A DNA stretch of 5,926 bases, from positions 1 through 5,926 of the forward strand of contig WAPZ01000840.1 of NCBI GenBank assembly GCA_015520535.1, in the 5' to 3' direction. Origin of the DNA: Candidatus Heimdallarchaeota archaeon (lineage in GTDB: Archaea > Asgardarchaeota > Heimdallarchaeia > Hodarchaeales > S146-22). Shown here piece by piece: positions 1-5,767 of the stretch (position 1 is the first letter of the stretch; each line of letters opens with the position of its first letter). The notes under the pieces were generated by a model. It saw only the letters and a list, made by a program, of their open reading frames with translations, made no database searches and was not told where the DNA came from. A program made the position numbers and the translations under genes.

Positions 1-28
1 ACATGAGGGATAGCTCTGCAAAACCAGC

Positions 29-51
29 AAGAAAGAGGAAAAAAGAAGAAA
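29..51 (-). terminator. T-rich putative terminator after the TRAP-beta-like gene
   Basis: Read on the minus strand, this stretch is a pyrimidine tract with a run of six T (positions 39-44) between shorter T/C runs, starting about 25 nt past the stop codon of the gene ending at 77. Archaeal transcription often ends at T-rich tracts without a hairpin, and I see no stem here. A separate T6 run on the plus strand (58-63) could serve a gene coming from the left, but none is visible. The call rests on composition and position only. Confidence 0.4.
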
Positions 52-76
52 TATGCGTTTTTTGTCAAATTTCGTG

Positions 77-748
77 TTATTTTTTAGTTGCAGCCTGTGG
101 TTTTGGCGTTTTTGAGAGTAGCAATGAAATAATGTAAAATATGAGCAGTAATGTTACTAATAATGAAATTCCCGTTAAACCTTCTTGGAAAAGCGTAAAT
201 AACGGTGTTGTTTCGGGTGGTAACGGTGAAACTTCCAGTATAGCTTTGCTAGAGTAAGTAACGTATTTTTGTGCGTTAGGATTGTTAGTTGGTTGAGACC
301 AATAGACTACTTTTGCTGGCTTGAAGGTATAAAGCCCAGTTTTTTTTGCGATAAAGGTAAAGCCAAAACTTACTTGAGTATTATTGTCAATTTTCCAAAA
401 ACTTGGCAAAATTAATTCAGTGAGCGGTTCAAACACCCATTCCGGGAAAAACGTATCATTCACCGTCACATTATAAGCTGGAGCATTTCCAATATTTTTG
501 ATGGTTACTAAAAGAGTAAACGTTTCATTTATTTGAACCTCTGTTTTTGCATAACTCCGATTTTCCTTTACAATTTCTTTTCTTACTACAAGTTCTGGAA
601 ACTCAGTACTTTGGGCGTAAACCGCTTGTGTCTTTTGATTATACCCAATATTTTGATAGATAATTACGTTTGCAGCTATTACTGCCATTACTGAAATCAG
701 TATCAAGCTCAAAATCCTTATTTTGAAGGGTAAGTCTCTCTTGTTCAT
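77..748 (-). CDS. TRAP-beta (SSR2)-like signal-anchored membrane protein
   Basis: A 223-residue protein with the layout of a type I membrane protein: basic N-terminus (KRDLPFKIR), hydrophobic signal segment at about 11-31, an extracytoplasmic beta-rich domain at about 50-175, one transmembrane helix at about 190-211, and a short basic tail ending TKK. The middle domain carries the pattern I know from the eukaryotic TRAP-beta subunit: NIG (85-87), then A..NVTV.D..FP (91-102), W.KI (118-120), and a KKTG...F..A.VVYW block (135-150). In eukaryotes TRAP-beta sits beside the Sec61 channel and aids insertion of some signal peptides. Five N-glycosylation sequons (N63, N74, N93, N97, N122) agree with an outside location. 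The ATG at 746-748 is preceded by GAGGG (756-760) with 7-nt spacing. It is divergent from endA. A generic CARDB/DUF11-type adhesion domain is the main alternative. Membrane topology is firm; the TRAP-beta call is likely but made from memory of the family. Confidence 0.72.
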   Translation of the reverse strand: MNKRDLPFKIRILSLILISVMAVIAANVIIYQNIGYNQKTQAVYAQSTEFPELVVRKEIVKENRSYAKTEVQINETFTLLVTIKNIGNAPAYNVTVNDTFFPEWVFEPLTELILPSFWKIDNNTQVSFGFTFIAKKTGLYTFKPAKVVYWSQPTNNPNAQKYVTYSSKAILEVSPLPPETTPLFTLFQEGLTGISLLVTLLLIFYIISLLLSKTPKPQAATKK

Positions 749-755
749 TGTGGCG

Positions 756-760
756 CCCTC
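756..760 (-). promoter_or_regulatory. Shine-Dalgarno site of the TRAP-beta-like gene
   Basis: GAGGG on the minus strand, 7 nt before the ATG at 746-748. It supports that ATG as the start; an ATG slightly further upstream (near 763-766) is out of frame. Confidence 0.6.
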
Positions 761-785
761 GCATGATCAATTAACCACTATTATT

Positions 786-798
786 CTATTTTTTTAAG
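786..798 (-). promoter_or_regulatory. Putative TATA box for the TRAP-beta-like gene
   Basis: On the minus strand this reads CTTAAAAAAATAG, an A/T-rich box about 40 nt upstream of the ATG at 748. A start site about 25 nt downstream would fall near 766 and leave a short leader containing the GAGGG ribosome site (756-760). The match to the archaeal TATA consensus is moderate and no clear BRE is seen. Confidence 0.35.
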
Positions 799-856
799 CC
801 GTTCCCTAATGCGGTCATGAGCAATTATTTTGAGTGCCCTCATTTATCGTATTATT

Positions 857-860
857 GAGG
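857..860 (+). promoter_or_regulatory. Shine-Dalgarno site that fixes the endA start
   Basis: GAGG lies 8 nt before the ATG at 869. It favours that ATG over an upstream in-frame TTG at 830, which would add 13 residues and has no comparable site in front of it. Confidence 0.55.
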
Positions 861-868
861 ATAAAATT

Positions 869-1459
869 ATGAGTTCAACAATGGAAACGGATACTTCTTC
901 GGAACTAGAGTTTGCTCCCCCGTATAAAACGGATTTTACTGGCACTCGCGTGCTTGTATGGGATCATCGTATTGGGTCGGCTCTTTATCGCTTAGGGTAT
1001 TATGGACAACCCGTGGGAATTCGAAAGCCCAAGTCTCCCTATTTTGAACGACCTCTTGAGTTAGATCTTTTAGAAGCACGCTATCTATATGAAAAGGATA
1101 TAATCCATGTTTATTACCAAAACAAAAAACTCCCACTTGAAGACTTTATACGCCATAGTCAAGAAATCTTTTTAAATTATAATGATTTATATTTAGTCTA
1201 TAAGGATTTAAGAGATAAAAATTATATTGTCCGTCCAGGTCTTAAATTTGGGGTGAATTTTAGTGTTTATCAACGCGGTCCAGGAATCGATCACGCACCA
1301 TATTTAGTTGCTGTACTCTATCGAAATCAACGAATCGAACCTATTGATCTAGTTCGTGCAGGAAGATTGGCAAATACGGTCAAAAAAAGATATGTGATTG
1401 CTACTATTTTACCTGATGAAACCGTAAAGTATTATGTGTTTGAATGGTTTAAACCTTAA
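869..1459 (+). CDS. endA: tRNA-splicing endonuclease EndA
   Basis: EndA cuts the two exon-intron borders in precursor tRNAs at the bulge-helix-bulge, leaving 2',3'-cyclic phosphate and 5'-hydroxyl ends for the tRNA ligase. With the ATG at 869 the protein has 196 residues, close to the roughly 180 of the single-domain archaeal form. The N-terminal domain spans about 25-105. The C-terminal catalytic domain begins near YLVYKDLRDKNYIVRPGLKFG (108-128, conserved). Aligned from memory with the Methanocaldococcus jannaschii enzyme, the catalytic triad is Tyr134 (in FSVYQRG), His142 (in IDHAPYLV) and Lys173 (in TVKKR), all present. The end, YYVFEWFKP, matches the usual C-terminal strand used in dimer contacts. 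Size and an intact triad fit a homotetramer, but an extra structural subunit elsewhere cannot be excluded. The TTG at 830 is an alternative start. The gene is divergent from the TRAP-beta-like gene and overlaps the DedA gene tail to tail by 4 nt. Confidence 0.95.
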   Translation: MSSTMETDTSSELEFAPPYKTDFTGTRVLVWDHRIGSALYRLGYYGQPVGIRKPKSPYFERPLELDLLEARYLYEKDIIHVYYQNKKLPLEDFIRHSQEIFLNYNDLYLVYKDLRDKNYIVRPGLKFGVNFSVYQRGPGIDHAPYLVAVLYRNQRIEPIDLVRAGRLANTVKKRYVIATILPDETVKYYVFEWFKP

Positions 1460-2151
1460 GAAGACTGATCATCGTTCAATTCCAAATTAGAAGTTAGTAT
1501 TGTTCCATTTTCATATAAAGCATTTTTTTCCTCCTTAAAGCGGCGATTTGCAGCTTTTAAACGTGAAAATACAATACGATAAAGCCCATATAAAGCCACA
1601 ATGAAAAGAGCTATGATTAGAAGTCCCAGCTCAAATTGTGTCTTTAAAAGCGAATCCGCCCAAATACCAAATGCAGAATAAAAAATCACGCGTGGTATCA
1701 AGCCAATAAAGGTTGGAATTATAAAATCCCGAAATTTAATTGGTGTTAGACCGCTGGCATACGAAATTCCGTCAAATGGTATAAAAGGCAAAAGGCGTCC
1801 AAAAAGAACTGCCCAAAAGCCATTTCTTTCAAACCATATAGTTGCAAATTCGAGATCTTCCTCGCTTACGAATTTTTTTACTACAGTATAGCCGCCTTTT
1901 CGACTAATGTAAAAAGAGATTGTGGCCCCAGCTAAAGAACCCAATATACCGAATACTATCGCCAAAAAAAGACCTAACTCTAAGCCATATTTTTCTACAA
2001 ATGCTGCGCCGGCTAAAGCTAAAATGGACTCTGACGGTACCGGGAAAATGATAGCTTGTAGAATCATTGCAAAAAAGAGTCCTATTGGGCCGGTAGTCGC
2101 AATTAGCAACTTAAGAAACTCAATGGTGTCTCTTAACAAGATGTCAATCAT
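1456..2151 (-). CDS. DedA/VTT-family (SNARE-associated) membrane protein
   Basis: A 231-residue polytopic membrane protein of the DedA family, which includes eukaryotic VMP1, TMEM41 and Tvp38; members act in lipid scrambling or undecaprenyl-phosphate/lipid-carrier flipping, and in ion-coupled membrane homeostasis. Family marks in order: the N-terminal re-entrant segment with IIFPVPSES (34-42, acidic Glu41), the helix FGILGSLAGATISFYISRKGG (67-87), and the signature around FGRLLPFIPFDGISYASG (117-134) with Arg119 and two prolines, followed by a G..PR segment (150-154). Further helices lie at about 155-167 and 176-195. The tail from about 197 is charged and probably cytosolic. The true substrate cannot be read from sequence. 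The ATG at 2149-2151 is the first possible start after an in-frame stop at 2164-2166; no clear Shine-Dalgarno site precedes it. It lies 63 nt after the thermosome operon on the same strand and may receive read-through. Confidence 0.9.
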   Translation of the reverse strand: MIDILLRDTIEFLKLLIATTGPIGLFFAMILQAIIFPVPSESILALAGAAFVEKYGLELGLFLAIVFGILGSLAGATISFYISRKGGYTVVKKFVSEEDLEFATIWFERNGFWAVLFGRLLPFIPFDGISYASGLTPIKFRDFIIPTFIGLIPRVIFYSAFGIWADSLLKTQFELGLLIIALFIVALYGLYRIVFSRLKAANRRFKEEKNALYENGTILTSNLELNDDQSS

Positions 2152-2183
2152 TGGCCAACGCCATCATTATTAATGTTGATTTC

Positions 2184-2212
2184 GAGGAAAAAGAAAAATA
2201 AGAAAAAAGAGA
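2184..2212 (-). terminator. T-rich terminator of the thermosome operon
   Basis: Just after the stop codon at 2215-2217, the minus strand holds three T-runs of five or six separated by single or double bases. This is typical of archaeal intrinsic termination. It lies between the thermosome operon and the DedA gene, so DedA expression may depend on incomplete termination or on a promoter I could not identify in the 63-nt gap. Confidence 0.6.
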
Positions 2213-2214
2213 AT

Positions 2215-3846
2215 TTAATCAAATTCTCCGCCATCTTCACCGCCGGCACCGGGGCCACCTGGTGGACCACCAGCTCCGCCAGTTTCTTTAGAGGCAATTA
2301 CATCATCAATGCGTAAAATCATTTGAGCAGCTTCAGATGCTGATGAGATGGCTTGTTTTTTGACGACAATTGGTTCAATTACACCACTGTCTTTCATATC
2401 CATAACTTTTCGTTCTAAGGGGTTAACGCCAAAGGTATGCTTTCCTTGTTGATGGGCACTTCTTAGTTCGACAAGGACATCTAAAGGTTCCATTCCAGAG
2501 TTTTCAGCTAATATACGTGGGATAGCTTCTAAAGCTTCTGCAAAAGCACGAACTGCCAATTGTTCCTTTCCTTTGAACGAATCAGCGTATTTCAATAACT
2601 TCGCGCTTACTGCCATTTCGGGGCTTCCACCGCCAACAACAATTTTTCCGGTGTTAACAACGTTTCTTACCACGCATAGGGCATCATGGATTGCACGTTC
2701 AGCTTCATCGACAACAAGTTCTGTACCACCACGAATTAAAATTGTTACTGACTTGGAGTATGGTGTATCTTCAATGAAAAGCATGTCATCGTCGCCGATT
2801 TTTGTTTGATGAACCTTTCCAGCGGATCCTAAGTCATCTTCAGTCATGTCTTTTAGTTCAGTGACGATATGCGCACCAGTGGCTTTGGCTAATTTCTCCA
2901 TATCGGATTTTTTGACTCTTCGAACTGCCATAATACCTTTTTTGGCAAGAAGATGCTGTGCAATGTCTTCAATACCTTTTTGACAAAAGACTACGTTTGC
3001 ACCAACGTCTACAATTTTTTGGACTTTTTCGGCTATAATTTCGGTTTCTCGCTCAATAAATTGTTGAAGTTGGCTTGGATCGGTAATATTTAGTTCCGCA
3101 TTGAATTCTGTTTTTGATACTTCAAAACCACTGTCTACTAGTGCGATTTTTGCATTTTCCACTTTTTTAGGCATTGATGGATGAACAACTTCTTTATCTA
3201 GGACAATACCTTTAATCAAATGTGTATTACTGAGATCTTCGCCGGCTTTTTTCTCGACCTTGATATTATCGATATCAACGCCTTTTTCCGTCTTAACAGC
3301 CAAAACTGCATCAACAACCAAATCCGCAAGATAGTCGGAATATGTTGAAATTACTTTACTACCCATGGAAGTTATGGCGATTTTTCGCAAGATTGATCGA
3401 TCATCTTCTTTGACATCAGTGCCAATTTCTTCTATGACTTCTAAAGCTTTTTTAGTTGCCATTCGATAGCCTTCAACGATGACTGATGGGTGAATTCCAC
3501 TGTCTAATAATTCCTCAGCTTTTTTCAAAAATTCACCAGCGAGTACAGCAACTGTCGTTGTACCGTCACCGACTTCTTGGTCTTGACTTTTTGCTAATTC
3601 CACAATGAATTTTGCAATTGGATGGGTAACATCCATTTCTTTTAGGATTGTTGCACCATCATTGGTGATAACAACATCGCCAAAACTGTCTACTAGCATT
3701 TTATCTCGGCCTAAGGGGCCTAATGCTGATCGTATTGCATCTGAAATGATAATACCAGCTCTAATATTGTTTCTTAGAGCATCTCTTCCTCTTGTTCTTT
3801 GTGTTCCTTCTTTTAAAATTATAATTGGTGTTCCTGCTAATGACAT
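2215..3846 (-). CDS. ths: Thermosome subunit (group II chaperonin), second gene of operon
   Basis: A 543-residue subunit of the double-ring cytosolic chaperonin related to eukaryotic CCT/TRiC; it encloses and folds proteins using ATP. Equatorial nucleotide-site motifs are intact: ALGPLGRDK (41-49), TNDGATIL with Asp63 (61-68), GDGTTT (93-98), the catalytic Asp388 in ERAIHDAL, and GGGSPE (405-410). Lys164 in TSMGSK is the nucleotide-sensing lysine. The apical domain spans about 215-365 and carries the conserved NVVFCQKGI..IAQH block. The C-terminus is a Gly/Pro-rich tail ending in acidic GGEDGGEFD rather than the Met-rich GGM tail of its partner. The ATG at 3844-3846 has AGGTGG (3857-3852) 5 nt upstream, so an in-frame TTG at 3859-3861 (five residues longer) is not the start. 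It follows the first thermosome gene by 26 nt. I do not assign alpha or beta names. Confidence 0.97.
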   Translation of the reverse strand: MSLAGTPIIILKEGTQRTRGRDALRNNIRAGIIISDAIRSALGPLGRDKMLVDSFGDVVITNDGATILKEMDVTHPIAKFIVELAKSQDQEVGDGTTTVAVLAGEFLKKAEELLDSGIHPSVIVEGYRMATKKALEVIEEIGTDVKEDDRSILRKIAITSMGSKVISTYSDYLADLVVDAVLAVKTEKGVDIDNIKVEKKAGEDLSNTHLIKGIVLDKEVVHPSMPKKVENAKIALVDSGFEVSKTEFNAELNITDPSQLQQFIERETEIIAEKVQKIVDVGANVVFCQKGIEDIAQHLLAKKGIMAVRRVKKSDMEKLAKATGAHIVTELKDMTEDDLGSAGKVHQTKIGDDDMLFIEDTPYSKSVTILIRGGTELVVDEAERAIHDALCVVRNVVNTGKIVVGGGSPEMAVSAKLLKYADSFKGKEQLAVRAFAEALEAIPRILAENSGMEPLDVLVELRSAHQQGKHTFGVNPLERKVMDMKDSGVIEPIVVKKQAISSASEAAQMILRIDDVIASKETGGAGGPPGGPGAGGEDGGEFD

Positions 3847-3851
3847 TTTTT

Positions 3852-3858
3852 CCACCTT
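3852..3858 (-). promoter_or_regulatory. Shine-Dalgarno site fixing the start of the second thermosome gene
   Basis: AAGGTGG on the minus strand, 5 nt before the ATG at 3846. It overlaps the codons following the alternative TTG at 3861, which argues against that TTG as the start. It lies within the 26-nt gap between the two chaperonin genes, so the second gene can be translated independently. Confidence 0.65.
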
Positions 3859-3872
3859 CAATTTTACACGAT

Positions 3873-5528
3873 TTAGTACATGCCAGGCATTCCGCCCATG
3901 CCACCCATTCCGCCCATACCAGGCGGCATACCTCCTCCGGGTGCGCCAGCTCCCTCACTTCCTCCTTTTGCGGCAATGACGTCGTCAATTCTTAAAATGA
4001 GTTCAGCAGCTTCGGATGCGGATCGTAGTGCTTGTATTTTAACTTTGTATGGCTCGATTACTCCGCGTTCAAACATATCTGAGATTTCACCGCTAAAGAC
4101 CTCTAAACCAACGCTAGTTTTTCCTTCTTGATGTGCATTGCGCAATTTTACAAGGATGTCAATGCTATCTAAGCCTGCGTTTTCAGCTAAAACTTTAGGT
4201 ATTGCTTCTAAAGCTTCTGCAAAGGTTTGAATAGCTAATTGTTCTCGTCCTTGAAAACTGGCTGCATAGTCGCGTAAATTTTTCGCCAAGTTCATTTCAG
4301 TTGCTCCACCGCCTGGAAGTGCTCTTCCATCTTCTAAGATGTCTGCAATAACATTTAAGGCATCGTTTAATGAGCGCTCAGCTTCGTCGGTCACATATTT
4401 GGTTGCGCCGCGAAGAACTATAGACATGGCTTTTGGATCTTGACATTCATCAACATAAATTAACTTGTCATCTCCTATTTTAACTTCTTTTACGCTAGCT
4501 ACACCGAGATCCTCTGATGATAGATCATCCAAGTCTGTAACAATTCGCGCACCAGTGGCTTTGGATAATTTCTCCATATCAGATTTCTTAACTCTTCGCA
4601 CGGCTAAAATGCCTTTCTTGGCTAAAAAGTGTTGTGCTAAATCGTCAATACCTTTTTGGCAGAAAACTACGTTTGCACCTGTTTGTGCAATCTTATCAAC
4701 CATTTCTCTTAGCATCTCGTGTTCTTGATCTATAAACGCGGTCATCATAGTAGCATCAGAAATTTGAATCTTTGCATCAAATTCCGTCTTTTTAATTTCT
4801 AACGCTTTATTAATGAGCGCTATCTTTGCATTCTTGATTTCTTTTGGCATCTTTGCATTGACAACTTCTTTATCAATCACCACACCATTGATAATCTCTG
4901 ATTCATCTAACGATTTTCCTTGCTTTTGAATGATCGTAATTAAATCTAGGTCAACAATCCCAGTTTCTGGATCAAAAACATTTTTAACGGCAGTTACTGC
5001 CATTTTTGCAATCAATTCTTTCGCTGTTCCAACGGACTTGGAGTTGAGCGATGTTGCCGCGATTTGTTGCAACAGTTGTTCGTCATCAAAACCAACGGGC
5101 TTTGATATATCGTTTAAATATTCTGCTGCCTTCTGCGCTGCCATCTTGTAACCTTTAATGATAATATTTGGATGAATATTTTGCTTGAGTAGTTTTTCTG
5201 CACGTTTGAGTAGTTCACCTGCGATTACAACCGATGAGGTAGTACCATCGCCGACTTCTTGGTCTTGCGTCTTTGCCACCTGTACGAGCATCTTGGCAGC
5301 TGGATGTTGAATATCAATTTCGTCAAGAATGGTCGCCCCATCGTTCGTGATGGTAATGTCTCCTAAACTATCAATAAGTAATTTATCGGAACCACGTGGA
5401 CCTAATGTAGTTTTGACGGCTTCAGCAACTGCAACACAAGCTGCAATATTTGATGTTTGTGCATCTCTACCTTTACGTCTTTCAGTTCCTTCTTTCAAAA
5501 TTAAAACTGGTTGTCCTGTGAGAACCAT
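3873..5528 (-). CDS. ths: Thermosome subunit (group II chaperonin), first gene of operon
   Basis: A 551-residue chaperonin subunit, paralogous to the downstream gene and likely to form mixed or alternating rings with it. Motifs of the ATP site: TLGPRGSDK (41-49), TNDGATIL with Asp63 (61-68), GDGTTS (93-98), catalytic Asp389 in ERSLNDAL, and GGGATE (406-411). Lys164 in TSLNSK is the nucleotide-sensing lysine. The intermediate domains flank an apical domain at about 215-365 that contains the helical-protrusion region (245-275), which acts as the built-in lid. The tail (about 526-551) is a GGM repeat ending GMY, as in many thermosomes and GroEL, and projects into the chamber. The ATG at 5526-5528 follows an in-frame TAA (5532-5534), so it is the first possible ATG, and GAGGAGA (5537-5543) lies 8 nt upstream. 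The promoter region carries a TATA box inside an inverted repeat, suggesting regulated, probably stress-linked, expression. Confidence 0.97.
   Translation of the reverse strand: MVLTGQPVLILKEGTERRKGRDAQTSNIAACVAVAEAVKTTLGPRGSDKLLIDSLGDITITNDGATILDEIDIQHPAAKMLVQVAKTQDQEVGDGTTSSVVIAGELLKRAEKLLKQNIHPNIIIKGYKMAAQKAAEYLNDISKPVGFDDEQLLQQIAATSLNSKSVGTAKELIAKMAVTAVKNVFDPETGIVDLDLITIIQKQGKSLDESEIINGVVIDKEVVNAKMPKEIKNAKIALINKALEIKKTEFDAKIQISDATMMTAFIDQEHEMLREMVDKIAQTGANVVFCQKGIDDLAQHFLAKKGILAVRRVKKSDMEKLSKATGARIVTDLDDLSSEDLGVASVKEVKIGDDKLIYVDECQDPKAMSIVLRGATKYVTDEAERSLNDALNVIADILEDGRALPGGGATEMNLAKNLRDYAASFQGREQLAIQTFAEALEAIPKVLAENAGLDSIDILVKLRNAHQEGKTSVGLEVFSGEISDMFERGVIEPYKVKIQALRSASEAAELILRIDDVIAAKGGSEGAGAPGGGMPPGMGGMGGMGGMPGMY
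3879..3920 (-). repeat. GGM-encoding tandem repeat at chaperonin C-terminus
   Basis: The last codons of the first thermosome gene repeat a 9-nt unit encoding Gly-Gly-Met about three times (residues 538-547), flanked by PPG and PG variants. The Met-rich flexible tail is a known feature of group I and II chaperonins. On the plus strand it produces a spurious Pro-rich reading frame starting at 3880. Confidence 0.8.
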
Positions 5529-5536
5529 GGTTTAAG

Positions 5537-5543
5537 TCTCCTC
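5537..5543 (-). promoter_or_regulatory. Shine-Dalgarno site of the first thermosome gene
   Basis: GAGGAGA on the minus strand, 8 nt before the ATG at 5528. It is a strong site, in keeping with a highly expressed chaperonin. Confidence 0.7.
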
Positions 5544-5568
5544 TTTCATTTTATTGCTGTGTTTATCC

Positions 5569-5592
5569 CTCACAAAAGCGCTCTTTTGTGAG
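5569..5592 (-). promoter_or_regulatory. Perfect 10-bp inverted repeat in the thermosome leader
   Basis: The arms CTCACAAAAG (5569-5578) and CTTTTGTGAG (5583-5592) are exact reverse complements around a 4-nt loop. The element lies 41-64 nt upstream of the chaperonin ATG and, if the TATA box at 5636-5643 is used, within the transcribed 5' leader. It could be a DNA operator for a dimeric regulator or an RNA hairpin that affects stability or translation. It is not followed by a T-run in the operon direction, so it is not a terminator for the operon. The repeat is seen directly; its role is inferred. Confidence 0.6.
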
Positions 5593-5623
5593 TGTAATTT
5601 TGGTCAAAAATACAGATATTATT

Positions 5624-5655
5624 ACGAATCCATTTTATTTAAAAAACGGATTCGT
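5624..5655 (-). promoter_or_regulatory. Inverted repeat centred on the thermosome TATA box
   Basis: The 8-bp arms ACGAATCC (5624-5631) and GGATTCGT (5648-5655) are exact reverse complements separated by 16 bp. Pairing resumes after a single mismatch on both sides: two base pairs outside (AT/AT at 5621-5622 and 5657-5658) and four inside (TTTT/AAAA). The midpoint, 5639.5, coincides with that of the TATA-like TTTAAATA. Archaeal heat-shock repressors often bind palindromes overlapping the TATA/BRE, so this is a good operator candidate. Confidence 0.6.
5636..5643 (-). promoter_or_regulatory. TATA box of the thermosome operon
   Basis: TTTAAATA on the minus strand closely matches the archaeal TATA consensus. 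Transcription would begin about 25 nt downstream, near 5612, giving a leader of about 85 nt that holds the 10-bp hairpin and the GAGGAGA ribosome site. Confidence 0.55.
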
Positions 5656-5688
5656 TATACCGGTAAAATGTCCGATTAAACATACGCC

Positions 5689-5725
5689 AAAAAAAGTTCT
5701 TATATCTTTTGATTGCTTCAAAAAA
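5689..5725 (-). terminator. T-runs possibly ending the upstream gene's transcript
   Basis: On the minus strand, a run of six T (5720-5725) and a run of seven T (5689-5695) lie 43-79 nt past the stop codon of the partial gene at the right edge and before the thermosome promoter. This fits archaeal T-tract termination separating the two transcripts. No stem is evident. Confidence 0.4.
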
Positions 5726-5767
5726 GTGCATAATGGGAGAACATTTGGTTTATAAAACAATTTTCAT

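Noticed and set aside
3..137. Plus-strand frame open from the left edge to a TAA at 135-137, Lys/Arg-rich at its start
   Set aside because: It overlaps the well-supported TRAP-beta-like gene by about 60 nt, has no Shine-Dalgarno site before its ATG at 3, and its later part is antisense to real coding sequence. A gene entering from the left cannot be fully excluded.
830..868. TTG at 830 as an upstream start of endA
   Set aside because: The ATG at 869 has GAGG at good spacing and gives the family's usual length; the TTG extension has no ribosome site and no family similarity.
3847..3861. TTG at 3859-3861 as the start of the second thermosome gene
   Set aside because: The strong AGGTGG site sits between this TTG and the ATG at 3846, and thermosome N-termini match the ATG start.
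3880..4131. Pro-rich plus-strand frame antisense to the GGM tail
   Set aside because: It is the reverse complement of Gly/Met codons in a certain chaperonin gene; the other plus-strand frames across the chaperonin genes are likewise antisense shadows.
2873..4681. Possible gene conversion between the two thermosome genes, where a block of about 130 nt (2873-3003 versus 4551-4681) is strikingly similar
   Set aside because: The protein segment (NVVFCQKGI through KATGA) is conserved in thermosomes generally, and the two copies differ at many third codon positions, so purifying selection explains the similarity.
5532..5549. Five-codon upstream ORF (MKEET) ending 3 nt before the first thermosome ATG
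   Set aside because: It is formed largely by the Shine-Dalgarno region itself and has no ribosome site at usable spacing; probably chance.
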